Positions 1 through 7,713 of a stretch of DNA of 10,404 nt are shown here, piece by piece. Location: contig CAJUMS010000008.1 of assembly GCA_910587465.1 (NCBI GenBank), positions 1 to 10,404 on the forward strand, given 5' to 3'. The notes beneath the pieces were generated by a model. It had not been told where the DNA came from. It made no database searches and saw only the letters and a list, made by a program, of their open reading frames with translations. This DNA is from an uncultured Oscillospiraceae bacterium. Its GTDB lineage: Bacteria > Bacillota > Clostridia > Oscillospirales > Ruminococcaceae. Each line of letters opens with the position of its first letter. The first letter of the stretch is position 1. Both the position numbers and the translations under genes were made by a program.

Positions 1-200
1 AGGATTTGGATGGCGGTGTCATAATGAAAACAGGCTGCTTTCTGCTGATTATCAACCCGACCTCCGAGAAAATTATCGCTAATATTGACGGCGATTTTGA
101 AATATTCGTGGATGAAAATCGTGCCGCCGACAAGCCCTTGTATACCAACAAACGGCTTTGTTGTGCGGAATTTTCTATATTACTTGCAAGGAGAATACAA
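1..200 (+). other. Upstream region of the aminopeptidase gene, with an in-frame open extension
   Basis: No independent gene can be supported here. The aminopeptidase reading frame is open without a stop from base 3 to the chosen start at 201, so either an N-terminal extension or fused upstream coding sequence is formally possible. A second frame ends in TAA at 22-24 and overlaps an ATG at 24-26, a TAATG arrangement typical of coupled genes. From that ATG the frame adds 59 residues (beginning MKTGCFLLII) to the aminopeptidase, and they resemble nothing I recognise. Bases 22-24 may be the end of an upstream gene, but seven codons are too few to identify it. I found no convincing -35/-10 promoter. 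Confidence 0.35.
188..194 (+). promoter_or_regulatory. Ribosome binding site that sets the aminopeptidase start
   Basis: AAGGAGA lies 7 bases before the ATG at 201. It is the only good Shine-Dalgarno sequence near the candidate starts (TTG at 6, ATG at 24, ATG at 201). It gives a protein of normal family length whose N-terminus matches family members. Confidence 0.8.
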
Positions 201-1961
201 ATGAAACAAATGGACGAGCTGCGCGGACTGATGAGAGAGCGCGGTATTTATGCGTATATAGTGCCGACTGATGACTTCCACGGGTCGGAGTATGTCGGCG
301 CACATTTCAAGCTGCGCGAGTATCTGAGTGGGTTCACCGGATCCGCGGGAACGCTTGTTGTAACGCTTAATGAGGTGGTGCTGTGGACGGACGGGCGGTA
401 CTTTATTCAGGCGGAGCGTGAACTGTCGGGAAGTGGAATTGAGTTAATGCGAATGGGCGAGCCGCAGACCCCTGCCATTGAATGCTTTCTTCTCGATAAA
501 ATGCCGGAAAATTCTTCGCTCGGATTTGACGGAAGAGTGGTTTCGGCGGCATTTGCAATGCGGCTTGGCAAAGTTTTGCAGCCGAAAAACATCACGCTGA
601 AAACCGATGAGGATTTGGGCGGAATGGTCTGGAAATGTCGTCCGCCGTTATCAAGGCAATACGTGTTTGAGCTGTCGGAGAGTGTTTGCGGAGTGTCACG
701 TAATGAAAAATTAACGCTTATCCGCGAGAAGATGAAATCCGAAAATGCCGACTGCCTTGCGGTCTCGGCACTTGACGAGATTGCTTGGGCGCTTAACCTG
801 CGCGGCAATGACGTTGACTATAATCCCGTGTTCTTGTCGTTTATGTTGGTGTATGCGGATAGGGTGGAGTTGTTCGCCGAGCGGTCTATTTTCAGTGATA
901 GGATAGTTCGGAAATTGCAAAGCGACGGCGTTGAAATTCTTCCGTATGAGGAAATTTATGATGCTCTAAAGTCGCGGAGCGGAGCGGTTTATGCTGACCT
1001 TAAAGAAATAAATTACTGTATGAAAAGTTCACTTGAACACGCGAGGATCATTTCAAAGCAAAGCCCGATAGTGATGATGAAAGCGGTGAAAAATACTGCC
1101 GAGATCGCAGCCGAAAAATCCGCTCACATAAAGGACGGCGTTGCTGTAACGCGGTTTATGTACTGGCTGAAACACGCAATAGGTCACGAGAAAATTACCG
1201 AAATTTCCGCCGCCGAAAAGCTGGAGGAGTTCCGTGGAATGGGCGAGGGCTACCTCGGGCAGAGCTTTGAGCCTATAATGGCATTCGGCGAGCATGGCGC
1301 GATAGTGCACTATTCTGCAACAGAGGAGATCAACGCGGAGCTTTTGCCGAGCGGTCTGCTGCTGTCCGATACGGGCGGTCACTATCTTGACGGAACAACG
1401 GATATTACGCGCACGTTCGTTCTCGGTGAAGTTACCGACGAGGAAAAGCGCGCGTTCACGCTGGTGCTTGCGGCACATCTGGAGCTGCTCGGCGCGGTGT
1501 TCCCGAAAGGAGTGCGCGGCTCGACGTTGGACGGCATAGCGCGGCATAGCTTGTGGAGGCACGGGCTGGATTTTAATCACGGGACGGGGCACGGGGTCGG
1601 ATTTCTGTTGAACGTTCACGAGGGTCCTCAGCGCATTTCGTGGCGTGCGGTCAACGACGCGCCGCTCGAGGCGGGGATGATAATCTCCGACGAGCCGGGG
1701 CTGTATTTCGAGGAAAAATTCGGTATACGTCACGAGAGTCTTTTGCTGTGCCAAGAAGCAGAGTGGCTGAACGACGGATTTCTCTGCTTTTCGCCGCTGA
1801 CCTGCGTGCCGTTCGATACCAAGGGCATTGACAGGAAGCTGCTCACCGATGAGCAGATAACATATTTTAACGAGTATCAAAATTGGGTCTGCGAAACGCT
1901 CTCGCCGCTTTTGCCGAAGGAGGAAGCGGAGTGGCTTACCGAGATAACAAAGCCGATTTAA
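201..1961 (+). CDS. pepP: Xaa-Pro aminopeptidase (aminopeptidase P, M24 family, long form)
   Basis: A cytoplasmic metallopeptidase that removes an N-terminal residue preceding proline, used in peptide turnover. The protein is 586 residues, typical of the long three-domain form. Approximate layout: creatinase-like N-terminal domain (5-135, with SGFTGSAGTLVVT and LWTDGRYFIQAE), a second creatinase-like domain (140-300, ending near the NDVDYNPVF motif), the M24 pita-bread catalytic domain (305-525), and a C-terminal M24 extension (525-586). All five expected dinuclear-metal ligands are visible: Asp390 (SDTGG), Asp401 (TTDITR), His464 (GTGHGVG), Glu498 (SDEPGLY) and Glu512 (RHESL). His460 in NHGTGHG is the conserved catalytic-site histidine. 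The ATG at 201 is chosen for its ribosome binding site and family length, although the frame stays open upstream. There is no signal peptide. The next gene starts 19 bases after the stop and is probably co-transcribed. Confidence 0.95.
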   Translation: MKQMDELRGLMRERGIYAYIVPTDDFHGSEYVGAHFKLREYLSGFTGSAGTLVVTLNEVVLWTDGRYFIQAERELSGSGIELMRMGEPQTPAIECFLLDKMPENSSLGFDGRVVSAAFAMRLGKVLQPKNITLKTDEDLGGMVWKCRPPLSRQYVFELSESVCGVSRNEKLTLIREKMKSENADCLAVSALDEIAWALNLRGNDVDYNPVFLSFMLVYADRVELFAERSIFSDRIVRKLQSDGVEILPYEEIYDALKSRSGAVYADLKEINYCMKSSLEHARIISKQSPIVMMKAVKNTAEIAAEKSAHIKDGVAVTRFMYWLKHAIGHEKITEISAAEKLEEFRGMGEGYLGQSFEPIMAFGEHGAIVHYSATEEINAELLPSGLLLSDTGGHYLDGTTDITRTFVLGEVTDEEKRAFTLVLAAHLELLGAVFPKGVRGSTLDGIARHSLWRHGLDFNHGTGHGVGFLLNVHEGPQRISWRAVNDAPLEAGMIISDEPGLYFEEKFGIRHESLLLCQEAEWLNDGFLCFSPLTCVPFDTKGIDRKLLTDEQITYFNEYQNWVCETLSPLLPKEEAEWLTEITKPI

Positions 1962-1980
1962 ATGGGGGAACGCGTAGATA

Positions 1981-2988
1981 ATGGAGAACAAAGTAAAATT
2001 TATCAGGCGTGGAGATATCTTGACCGACGTTAACGATAACGGCGCCTCGGAATTTGAGGTACCAAAAGGATTTGTGTCGATCGGTCACGGAGTGTTCAGG
2101 TTCTGTGATAAATTAAGGCATGTCATTCTTCCCGACACAGTGGAAAATATCTGTGACGATGCTTTTTCTTGGCATATAGATAGCATAAACCTTGAACACG
2201 TCATAAGAATAGGCAAAAAAGCGCTTGTCGGATACCGCGGAACTTCGGGCATATCTCTTGATAAGGCGGAAAGGATTGGCGCGGAAGCGTTTATGGGCTG
2301 TGCTTTTTCCGAAATAACATTTTCAGAAAATCTGATATCTATAGGAGAAGGCGCGTTCAAGGGAACGAATATAGAGCGCTTTAAGCTGCCAAGATCGCTT
2401 AAAGTAGTCGGAGATCATGCGTTTGAAAGCAATAAATTAAAAAGTATTGAATATTACGATACCACTGTTATAGAGGGATTAAACTGGAGCGTTTCCGAAA
2501 GTGTTTACCGAACAGAATTTGGTGTAACAATGCGTTTTGCCGAGAGCGGAGAGATCGCTTTCAGGATTTATCCGTATCTGCATGGCAAAAAGCTTATACA
2601 GTGCTATGATGATGTGACCGCGCCGTCGTCCGCAAACTTTATTATCGAGAATTACGACAGTATGTTTTTTCGCGGTGATGGTAAATTTTTGATATCCGCG
2701 GCTATTGACAGGGTTCGTTATCCGTATAAACTTTCGTCGAATGTAAAAACACGGTGTCTGGAAATTATTTCGGACTTTTTCCCTAAGGTATGGGAATATG
2801 TCGGGAACTCTGCGGAAAAGACGGATTTGCATTCTTGGCTGATGAACGAAAAAACAATATCGCGTGATCAATTGACAAAACACATTGATACTGCGGTAAA
2901 GATTGGAAATACAGAGCTTTCCGCGTTTTTATTGGAATACAAAAACCGATGGTATCCCAATTATGTTGACGATTTTGATTTGAATTGA
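1981..2988 (+). CDS. Leucine-rich-repeat (BspA-type) protein with a helical C-terminal tail
   Basis: A 335-residue protein of unknown function. Residues about 23-160 carry BspA/LRR_5-type repeats, visible as recurring SIGxxxF, LPxxVxxIxxxAF, RIGAEAFMGC, SIGEGAFKG and VVGDHAF units spaced roughly 20-25 residues apart. Residues about 170-335 are not repeats of this type. The end (around 290-325, with TKHIDTAVKIGNTELSAFLL) looks like an ankyrin-like or other paired-helix segment, which I recall from similar LRR proteins in ruminococci. No signal peptide, membrane segment or sorting motif is present, so it is predicted cytoplasmic, unlike surface-exposed BspA proteins. A GGGGGA ribosome binding site at 1964-1969 is 11 bases before the ATG, a little distant. 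It follows the aminopeptidase by 19 bases and ends at a shared terminator. The repeats imply protein-protein binding; the partner is unknown. Confidence 0.85.
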   Translation: MENKVKFIRRGDILTDVNDNGASEFEVPKGFVSIGHGVFRFCDKLRHVILPDTVENICDDAFSWHIDSINLEHVIRIGKKALVGYRGTSGISLDKAERIGAEAFMGCAFSEITFSENLISIGEGAFKGTNIERFKLPRSLKVVGDHAFESNKLKSIEYYDTTVIEGLNWSVSESVYRTEFGVTMRFAESGEIAFRIYPYLHGKKLIQCYDDVTAPSSANFIIENYDSMFFRGDGKFLISAAIDRVRYPYKLSSNVKTRCLEIISDFFPKVWEYVGNSAEKTDLHSWLMNEKTISRDQLTKHIDTAVKIGNTELSAFLLEYKNRWYPNYVDDFDLN

Positions 2989-2990
2989 AA

Positions 2991-3016
2991 AACGCTCCGC
3001 GGTTTTGCGGAGCGTT
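2991..3016. terminator. Bidirectional intrinsic terminator between convergent genes
   Basis: A perfect 10-bp stem (2991-3000 with 3007-3016) closes a 6-base loop. It sits 2 bases after the LRR gene stop on the plus strand and 8 bases after the TelA stop on the minus strand. On the minus strand the stem runs into a run of five T residues, two of them from the stem. On the plus strand the following tract is only moderately T-rich (AGTTATTAT). It should end the Ter transcript well and the LRR transcript less strongly. Confidence 0.85.
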
Positions 3017-3024
3017 AGTTATTA

Positions 3025-4206
3025 TCACGCCTTCATGCGCTTTTTGTAATCGGTCTTGATCTGCTCGAGAGCGACAGCATCCTGTTTGCGCTTTTCGCGA
3101 GCCTGATCCTGAATAGCCTGTACTTCGTCGATACCGTTTACGATAGTCTGCCACGTCTGCTGAAGGGTCTCGACCTTAATGGAGGAGTTTGCCGCCATAG
3201 CCGCTACCATCTTGGACTGATTGACGGTATTCTGCGCGTTCTTGATAAGCAGCTCGTTGGTCTTTTCGTCAAGCGCGGCGAGGGAATCTGCTTGTATCTT
3301 CTGCCTTTTCAGCATAATAGCCTGCGCGAGCGACTGCTTGAACACGGGCATCGTGATAATAAACGCGGAGTTTATCTTGCGCACAAGATTGAGGTTGGAG
3401 TATTCCATGGTCTTTAACATAGGAACGGTCTGCAAAGCGACATTCTCGGCGATCTTCAGGTCCATCACACGCTGATCGAGTATCTCGCGCATCTGCTGCA
3501 AATTCGACAGGTCCATGCGGATAGTGCCGTCGTCGGGGTTCGCTTCGACCTTTGCCTTGTACTCCTCGATAAACTGGTCAAGCTCTTGTACAGCCTGCTC
3601 GCCTGCCATGATATACTTCACGAGCTGCTGATAATAGCCGAGATTAGCCTCGTACATATTGCCGAGCTTGGTGTTAGCTTGCTCGATCTCGACCTCATAT
3701 TGTTTGAGCTGAACGTAGATTTTGTCGATCTCCTTGCCCATGGTATCGTACTTGTTGAGTATCTTCTCAAGCTTTTTCTTGAGATTGCCAAAAAGTCCGG
3801 GCTTGTCGTCCTGAATTTCCTTGATGTCGAACTGATCCATTATCGCGGCAAGGTTTTTCAGCATAACGCCCGTGTCGTTGATCTGCTCGATACTCATAGA
3901 GTTGAGCACCTGATCGGACGCCTGCGATATCTGATCGGCAGCCTCCGCGCCAAACTTTACGATAGTCGAGCTGTCGTTAACGTTGATAGTGGAAACGAGC
4001 TGATCTATTTCCTTGCTTGTTGCGAGCTGCTGCTTGATCTCTTCGGTCTTTACTACGATGTTAAAATTCTTAGCCTCCTCAATCTTAGCGTCAAGGATAG
4101 CGGGGGTAGCAGTAGGAGCCGCAGTGGTGACAGTAGTAGCCGTTGTGTCAATCTCGGGGCTTGCCTGCTGTGCAGCAGCCGCGCCGGGTGTGAATTGTAA
4201 TCCCAT
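3025..4206 (-). CDS. telA: TelA/YceH family toxic-anion-resistance protein
   Basis: A 393-residue TelA-family protein (Bacillus subtilis YceH, plasmid TelA/KlaA relatives), linked to resistance to tellurite and other stresses; its molecular activity is unknown. After a conserved-looking MGLQFTPG start, residues 8-36 form an Ala/Thr/Pro-rich low-complexity linker. Residues 40-393 are almost wholly helical, with the family's long coiled-coil body; examples are the stretches near 150-220 and 235-380. A KPGLFGNLKKKLEKIL segment (135-150) is a candidate amphipathic helix. There is no signal peptide or transmembrane segment, so it is cytoplasmic or peripherally membrane-bound. The ATG is preceded by AAGAAAGGAAT with suitable spacing. 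It is the last gene of the Ter block, 48 bases after the YceG gene, and ends at a strong terminator. Pairing with YceG matches the Bacillus yceG-yceH order. Confidence 0.93.
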   Translation of the reverse strand: MGLQFTPGAAAAQQASPEIDTTATTVTTAAPTATPAILDAKIEEAKNFNIVVKTEEIKQQLATSKEIDQLVSTINVNDSSTIVKFGAEAADQISQASDQVLNSMSIEQINDTGVMLKNLAAIMDQFDIKEIQDDKPGLFGNLKKKLEKILNKYDTMGKEIDKIYVQLKQYEVEIEQANTKLGNMYEANLGYYQQLVKYIMAGEQAVQELDQFIEEYKAKVEANPDDGTIRMDLSNLQQMREILDQRVMDLKIAENVALQTVPMLKTMEYSNLNLVRKINSAFIITMPVFKQSLAQAIMLKRQKIQADSLAALDEKTNELLIKNAQNTVNQSKMVAAMAANSSIKVETLQQTWQTIVNGIDEVQAIQDQAREKRKQDAVALEQIKTDYKKRMKA

Positions 4207-4254
4207 TATTTATTCCTTTCTTGCAGCAAATGCTGCCGTCGGGGGCAAGATGCC
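4207..4254 (-). promoter_or_regulatory. yceG-telA intergenic leader with two small hairpins
   Basis: This short gap holds two inverted repeats. GCAGCA/TGCTGC (4223-4228 with 4231-4236) forms a 6-bp stem just before the telA ribosome binding site. GGGC/GCCC (4243-4246 with 4252-4255) forms a 4-bp stem around a 5-base loop and overlaps the end of the yceG stop codon. Between them lies CCCCCGAC on the minus strand (4245-4238), which also occurs at the same distance upstream of terD. The hairpins may tune telA translation or mark a processing site. No T-run follows, so neither is a terminator. Confidence 0.4.
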
Positions 4255-6423
4255 CTAATGTTTTCCGAACAGCTTTCCGAAAAAACCGCCGTTCTTTTCC
4301 TCGGAGGGTATCTTGAATTTCGGAACCTCCACATCATATAAAAATTGGTTCATTATATGTTCTTCAAACGCATCCGACGAGACGTAAGTTTCGAGGTTCT
4401 TGTAGCCTGTCGGCGTGTATATGAGTATATCAAAGCCTATCAGATTGCACAGTACAAGATGTATGCACTCCCATAGCAGAAACGTGTCCTCGACAGCGTC
4501 AATGTATATCAGCTTAGGGATAGTTCGCGTGAAGTCGAAACGTTGTATCATCTGTGTAAACTTTTTGGAAAGACTCATGCCATGGTTGAGTACGCTGCAC
4601 ATCAGCTCGTCGCCATTAAGCTTTAAAAATCCGCTCGAAACGACCTCCTGCAGCTTGTAGAACAGCAGGTCCTGAACCCTGTCGGGCAGATAGCTGAATT
4701 TATTCAGCGTGCTCGCCTTGAACTTTTCTATATCGTACTGCCCGTTGCGGTAGTATTGGCGATACACGGACAAGTCCTCCACAGTCTCCTCGGGATTTTT
4801 CTCCTTGATGATAAGAGTAGTGTCGGGGGTTAGTTTCTGCCGCACGTCCTCCCAGTAGTTGCCCAGATTGCCGTCCTCAACGCCGCTTATCTTCGCAAAT
4901 ATATTCGGCACAGAGACCAGATTTCCAGCCGTGGTAAAGCCTGTCCTGAATCGCGCTTCCTGTTTCCATAGTATCGCGATCTCTTCGAAGGTGGTTTTCA
5001 GAGTGACGGATTGGCTGTTCGGGAACTGAAAACTACGATAAATTCCCGTATCGCCGCCGTACAGCATAGTATCCAGATCACGCTCGGCGGAATACGCCAC
5101 TGTCGCGACCTTCATTTTTATTGCTTTGTTCGGATAGCTTCCGCTCTCCTTGCTCTGCGGCAGCTCGAATATCTGCATTCTTCCGCCAATGTTCTTATCG
5201 ATAACGAGCGCGGAGTTCTTCTTGTTTGGCGAGATATATACGGTATCAAACCCACAGCGCGACATAAAATTCAGAAAATACATTTCTGACTGCGAAATGT
5301 CGCCATAGTAAAGTATGACGGGGATATCCTCGTACCGCACGGCGTATTTGCGCGCCTGAGTGCAGCGGTACAGCCACGTTATCAGCTTGTTGCCGTAGTT
5401 CAGCACCACCGTCTGATTGCCCGTATTCAGTTCGTTCAGCAGTTCTACAATGGTCTTCCTTGCGAGTGCTGTCCGCGTCGTGTCGCCGCTGAGCGTTATC
5501 TGCATAGCGAGTGCGTCAATCATCTCCGAGGTGCTTGTCCGAGGTACCGAGCCAAGCGCCTTGACCTCGTCCGCGTTCGGGTTTTCAAGCGGCTTCTCGA
5601 TAAAGATAAGCTGCTTTTTCAGCCCCGCGAAGCTCTCCTTGAACTTAACGAGCATATTCGTGTACACGGTCTCCTCGTCAAAGCCAATCAGCGCCGCCGA
5701 ATAAACGGGTATCTCGCCGTCCTCGGTATACACGCCGCCGTTTCCGATAACGCGTGACTTTCTGTCCTTGAGCACGTCCTCAAAAATGCCCGCCGCCGAC
5801 GTATCGAGCCGCTTTACCAGACCGCTCACGCGTTCGCCCTCGGCGCGCATTTCGGCGAGCTTAGCCTCCCGTGAGAGGTCTATCTTCCCGAAGTCTATCT
5901 GTATCGGCGCGGTGTTACGACCACCCTTTACCGTGATCCCGTCCTTGTACGGGAACTTGTTGAAATCTGCGTCCAGCCCGTAGCTCACGATCGTGACCTT
6001 AACGCCCGCCGCCGCGAGCATATACAGAAAATACAACTCGCGAAGCGTCGCTGAGCCTATATACAGCACCGTGTTCGGTCTCGCGCCAAGATATTTTATC
6101 AGCCAACACAACACCACATAATAAGTATTCTTCTTGTTCGCTCCACACTCCGCGACTGCTCCTGCCATTATCTCGGCGAGCTTTGCGCTGTCGCACGGTA
6201 TATTCACCCTATGCAAAAACATATCCAGTCCGCGCTGGATATCCTCCGCGTTCTCAAAGCTCGACGCGGTGAATTCCGCTGCCGCGGATATTTCGTCGGT
6301 AGTCGCAAGCGGCAGCTTCTCCTTAAAGAACAGCCCGTTTTTCTGCGCTGCGACAAACTGTTCAATTAAGAATCCCCGAAAACCGTCGGCGTTATCATAC
6401 CCGACATATCTCGTAAACTCCAA
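4255..6423 (-). CDS. yceG: YceG-family component of the Ter-linked biosynthetic module
   Basis: A 722-residue protein assigned to the YceG family of Ter stress operons (the Bacillus YceG, not E. coli YceG/MltG). The enzymatic activity is unknown; comparative genomics tied the family to synthesis of an unidentified metabolite. Three similar segments are visible, each a hydrophobic strand ending in YxG/D, a helix, and a second strand: about 117-148 (VLYIGS...VTIVSY), 367-399 (VILYYG...TVYISP) and 635-671 (LIYIDA...ILIYTP). They look like tandem Rossmann-like halves. The C-terminus ends in a glycine/phenylalanine/lysine-rich tail (GFFGKLFGKH). It has no signal peptide. The start is TTG: an in-frame TAA lies three codons upstream, the next in-frame Met is residue 68, and GGGAGG precedes the TTG by 9 bases. 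It lies 18 bases after the TerD fusion gene. At 722 residues it is longer than the Bacillus protein as I recall it. The family call rests on remembered similarity and on context. Confidence 0.82.
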   Translation of the reverse strand: MEFTRYVGYDNADGFRGFLIEQFVAAQKNGLFFKEKLPLATTDEISAAAEFTASSFENAEDIQRGLDMFLHRVNIPCDSAKLAEIMAGAVAECGANKKNTYYVVLCWLIKYLGARPNTVLYIGSATLRELYFLYMLAAAGVKVTIVSYGLDADFNKFPYKDGITVKGGRNTAPIQIDFGKIDLSREAKLAEMRAEGERVSGLVKRLDTSAAGIFEDVLKDRKSRVIGNGGVYTEDGEIPVYSAALIGFDEETVYTNMLVKFKESFAGLKKQLIFIEKPLENPNADEVKALGSVPRTSTSEMIDALAMQITLSGDTTRTALARKTIVELLNELNTGNQTVVLNYGNKLITWLYRCTQARKYAVRYEDIPVILYYGDISQSEMYFLNFMSRCGFDTVYISPNKKNSALVIDKNIGGRMQIFELPQSKESGSYPNKAIKMKVATVAYSAERDLDTMLYGGDTGIYRSFQFPNSQSVTLKTTFEEIAILWKQEARFRTGFTTAGNLVSVPNIFAKISGVEDGNLGNYWEDVRQKLTPDTTLIIKEKNPEETVEDLSVYRQYYRNGQYDIEKFKASTLNKFSYLPDRVQDLLFYKLQEVVSSGFLKLNGDELMCSVLNHGMSLSKKFTQMIQRFDFTRTIPKLIYIDAVEDTFLLWECIHLVLCNLIGFDILIYTPTGYKNLETYVSSDAFEEHIMNQFLYDVEVPKFKIPSEEKNGGFFGKLFGKH

Positions 6424-6432
6424 TGCCCGTTA

Positions 6433-6438
6433 CCTCCC
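6433..6438 (-). promoter_or_regulatory. Ribosome binding site for the TTG start of yceG
   Basis: GGGAGG on the minus strand lies 9 bases before the TTG at 6423-6421. An in-frame stop between it and any earlier start rules out an upstream initiation codon, so the unusual TTG is well supported. Confidence 0.75.
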
Positions 6439-6441
6439 GAT

Positions 6442-7677
6442 CTATTCATCCACGACCTCGATACCGTACCGATTGCACAGCTTAGCCATACCGTCCTTAT
6501 ATCCGGCGCCGACAGCGGATATTTTCCACTCGCCCTTGTACAGATAAAACTCCATAGCCACGACAGTAGCCTCCGCCGCAAGCCCATCCATAACGAACGA
6601 TATGCGCTCTCCGCCCGCTCTTATAGACACGTGCGGCTCCCGTACCGACGAGAAATTCTTCTGCGTATCGCCCGCATATATCGAATACGCCAGCGCAATC
6701 TTCCGAACTCTGAAATCCACCTTTGCAAGATCCACCTCGACGTGACCGTCGGTGAGGTGGTAGATGACTTCGCCGTTCTCGGAGCGCTCGTTTCCAAAGA
6801 ATATCAGACCCGAATCGCCAAGTGACTGCTCGTTCTCGCCAAGCAGGAACACATATGGGTCGATCTCGAACCCTCGCGGCTTTTCACAGGTGAAAAAGAT
6901 ATCAAAGCGGCTGCCTATGTACTGTGACAAGGACACACGCTGACCGCGCATCATTGCCAATGCGGGCAGCGACGTATCGGGCGTTCTCGTCATCGAGATA
7001 ACGTCTGTTACAGTCGATACGCTTATCGGTTCGGACAGTTGCGTCGTATGCAAAAAATCGCGCTTTGTAGCGGTGTAAATGCGCTTCATATCCGACTTCG
7101 GAACATCCGCTTTGGGTCTGCCCATAAGGTAAATCCTGCGTGTAAATTTGGTCTTAAACAGCACCTCGGCGTACAGATATGTCTGCGCCGAAATTCCCGA
7201 AACTGTGACAGTCACCTCGTTTCGCCCCGCGTTCAATATGCTTGGAGAGAACGCAACCTCGCGGATATCGCACACTATCTCGGTCTTGTCGGGAACGTTG
7301 ACGGTGAGCGCAAACGTATTCACGCTGTCCGCCTTGAATTCGCCAAGCTCGATAGTGCGCGGCACGTCAAAAAAGCCGTCCTCCGCTCCAAACCCGCGAA
7401 CTCCACCCAACACCTCGATATCCTTTGCCGCGGCGAGAACGTTTGCCATGACGGCAATATCGTTTATGCTGCCCTCGGTAAGTTCCGCGCGGATATTTTC
7501 AATGGAAACGCCGTTTGAGTTTATTTCGATAACGGGGGATTTTTTCGCCCAGATCGTAGTATTTTTACCGATAAGGCGCAGGGGCTTGCTTATTACCAGC
7601 GGACCCTCGAATTCACCCGGCGGCAGCGTCACTGACGATCCCGCCGACGCGTTTGCAACGATCTGCTTTATATCCAC
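6442..7677 (-). CDS. Beta-helix-like N-terminus fused to a degenerate TerD domain
   Basis: A 411-residue Ter-module protein. Residues about 1-70 read like the beginning of a pectin-lyase-type beta-helix (VTLPPGEFEGPLVI, LRLIGKNTTIW, VIEINSNGVSIENIRAE). Residues about 105-190 look like an all-beta, Ig-like sandwich (RTIELGEF, LTVNVPD, NEVTVTVSG). A TerD domain follows (about 243-408), opening with RGQRVSL and closing with YKGEWKISAVGAGYKDGMAKLC. The acidic Ca2+ residues of canonical TerD are mostly missing: the GWD segment is absent, DFDLDA is replaced by FEIDPY, and the GDNxTGxGxGDDE loop is absent. It may be a non-binding partner of the neighbouring TerD, comparable in role to TerA-type proteins. 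It is cytoplasmic with no signal peptide. The start is GTG, with AAAGGAGG 8 bases upstream. It lies 36 bases after terD and 18 before yceG. The TerD assignment is firm; the N-terminal folds are inferred from sequence texture. Confidence 0.85.
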   Translation of the reverse strand: MDIKQIVANASAGSSVTLPPGEFEGPLVISKPLRLIGKNTTIWAKKSPVIEINSNGVSIENIRAELTEGSINDIAVMANVLAAAKDIEVLGGVRGFGAEDGFFDVPRTIELGEFKADSVNTFALTVNVPDKTEIVCDIREVAFSPSILNAGRNEVTVTVSGISAQTYLYAEVLFKTKFTRRIYLMGRPKADVPKSDMKRIYTATKRDFLHTTQLSEPISVSTVTDVISMTRTPDTSLPALAMMRGQRVSLSQYIGSRFDIFFTCEKPRGFEIDPYVFLLGENEQSLGDSGLIFFGNERSENGEVIYHLTDGHVEVDLAKVDFRVRKIALAYSIYAGDTQKNFSSVREPHVSIRAGGERISFVMDGLAAEATVVAMEFYLYKGEWKISAVGAGYKDGMAKLCNRYGIEVVDE

Positions 7678-7685
7678 AAGCCCCG

Positions 7686-7693
7686 CCTCCTTT
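7686..7693 (-). promoter_or_regulatory. Ribosome binding site for the GTG start of the TerD fusion
   Basis: AAAGGAGG on the minus strand is 8 bases before the GTG at 7677-7675. The near-perfect Shine-Dalgarno match supports the GTG start, and no ATG is available nearby in this frame. Confidence 0.75.
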
Positions 7694-7713
7694 CGTTTTA
7701 AAATTCCGTTGAT

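Noticed and set aside
153..181. A possible promoter with TATATT at 176-181 upstream of the aminopeptidase
   Set aside because: There is no -35-like hexamer at suitable spacing, and a start site there would leave part of the ribosome binding site outside the transcript.
1053..1991. A 312-residue open frame on the minus strand opposite the aminopeptidase gene
   Set aside because: It lies fully antisense to a gene with all catalytic motifs intact, has an Arg/Gln-rich composition typical of reverse-complement frames, and shows no recognisable domain.
3586..4200. A 204-residue plus-strand frame opposite telA, rich in Leu and Val
   Set aside because: It is the complement of the coiled-coil and Ala/Thr-rich coding sequence of telA. 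Its apparent hydrophobicity follows from complementing charged and Gln-rich codons, and it resembles no known membrane protein.
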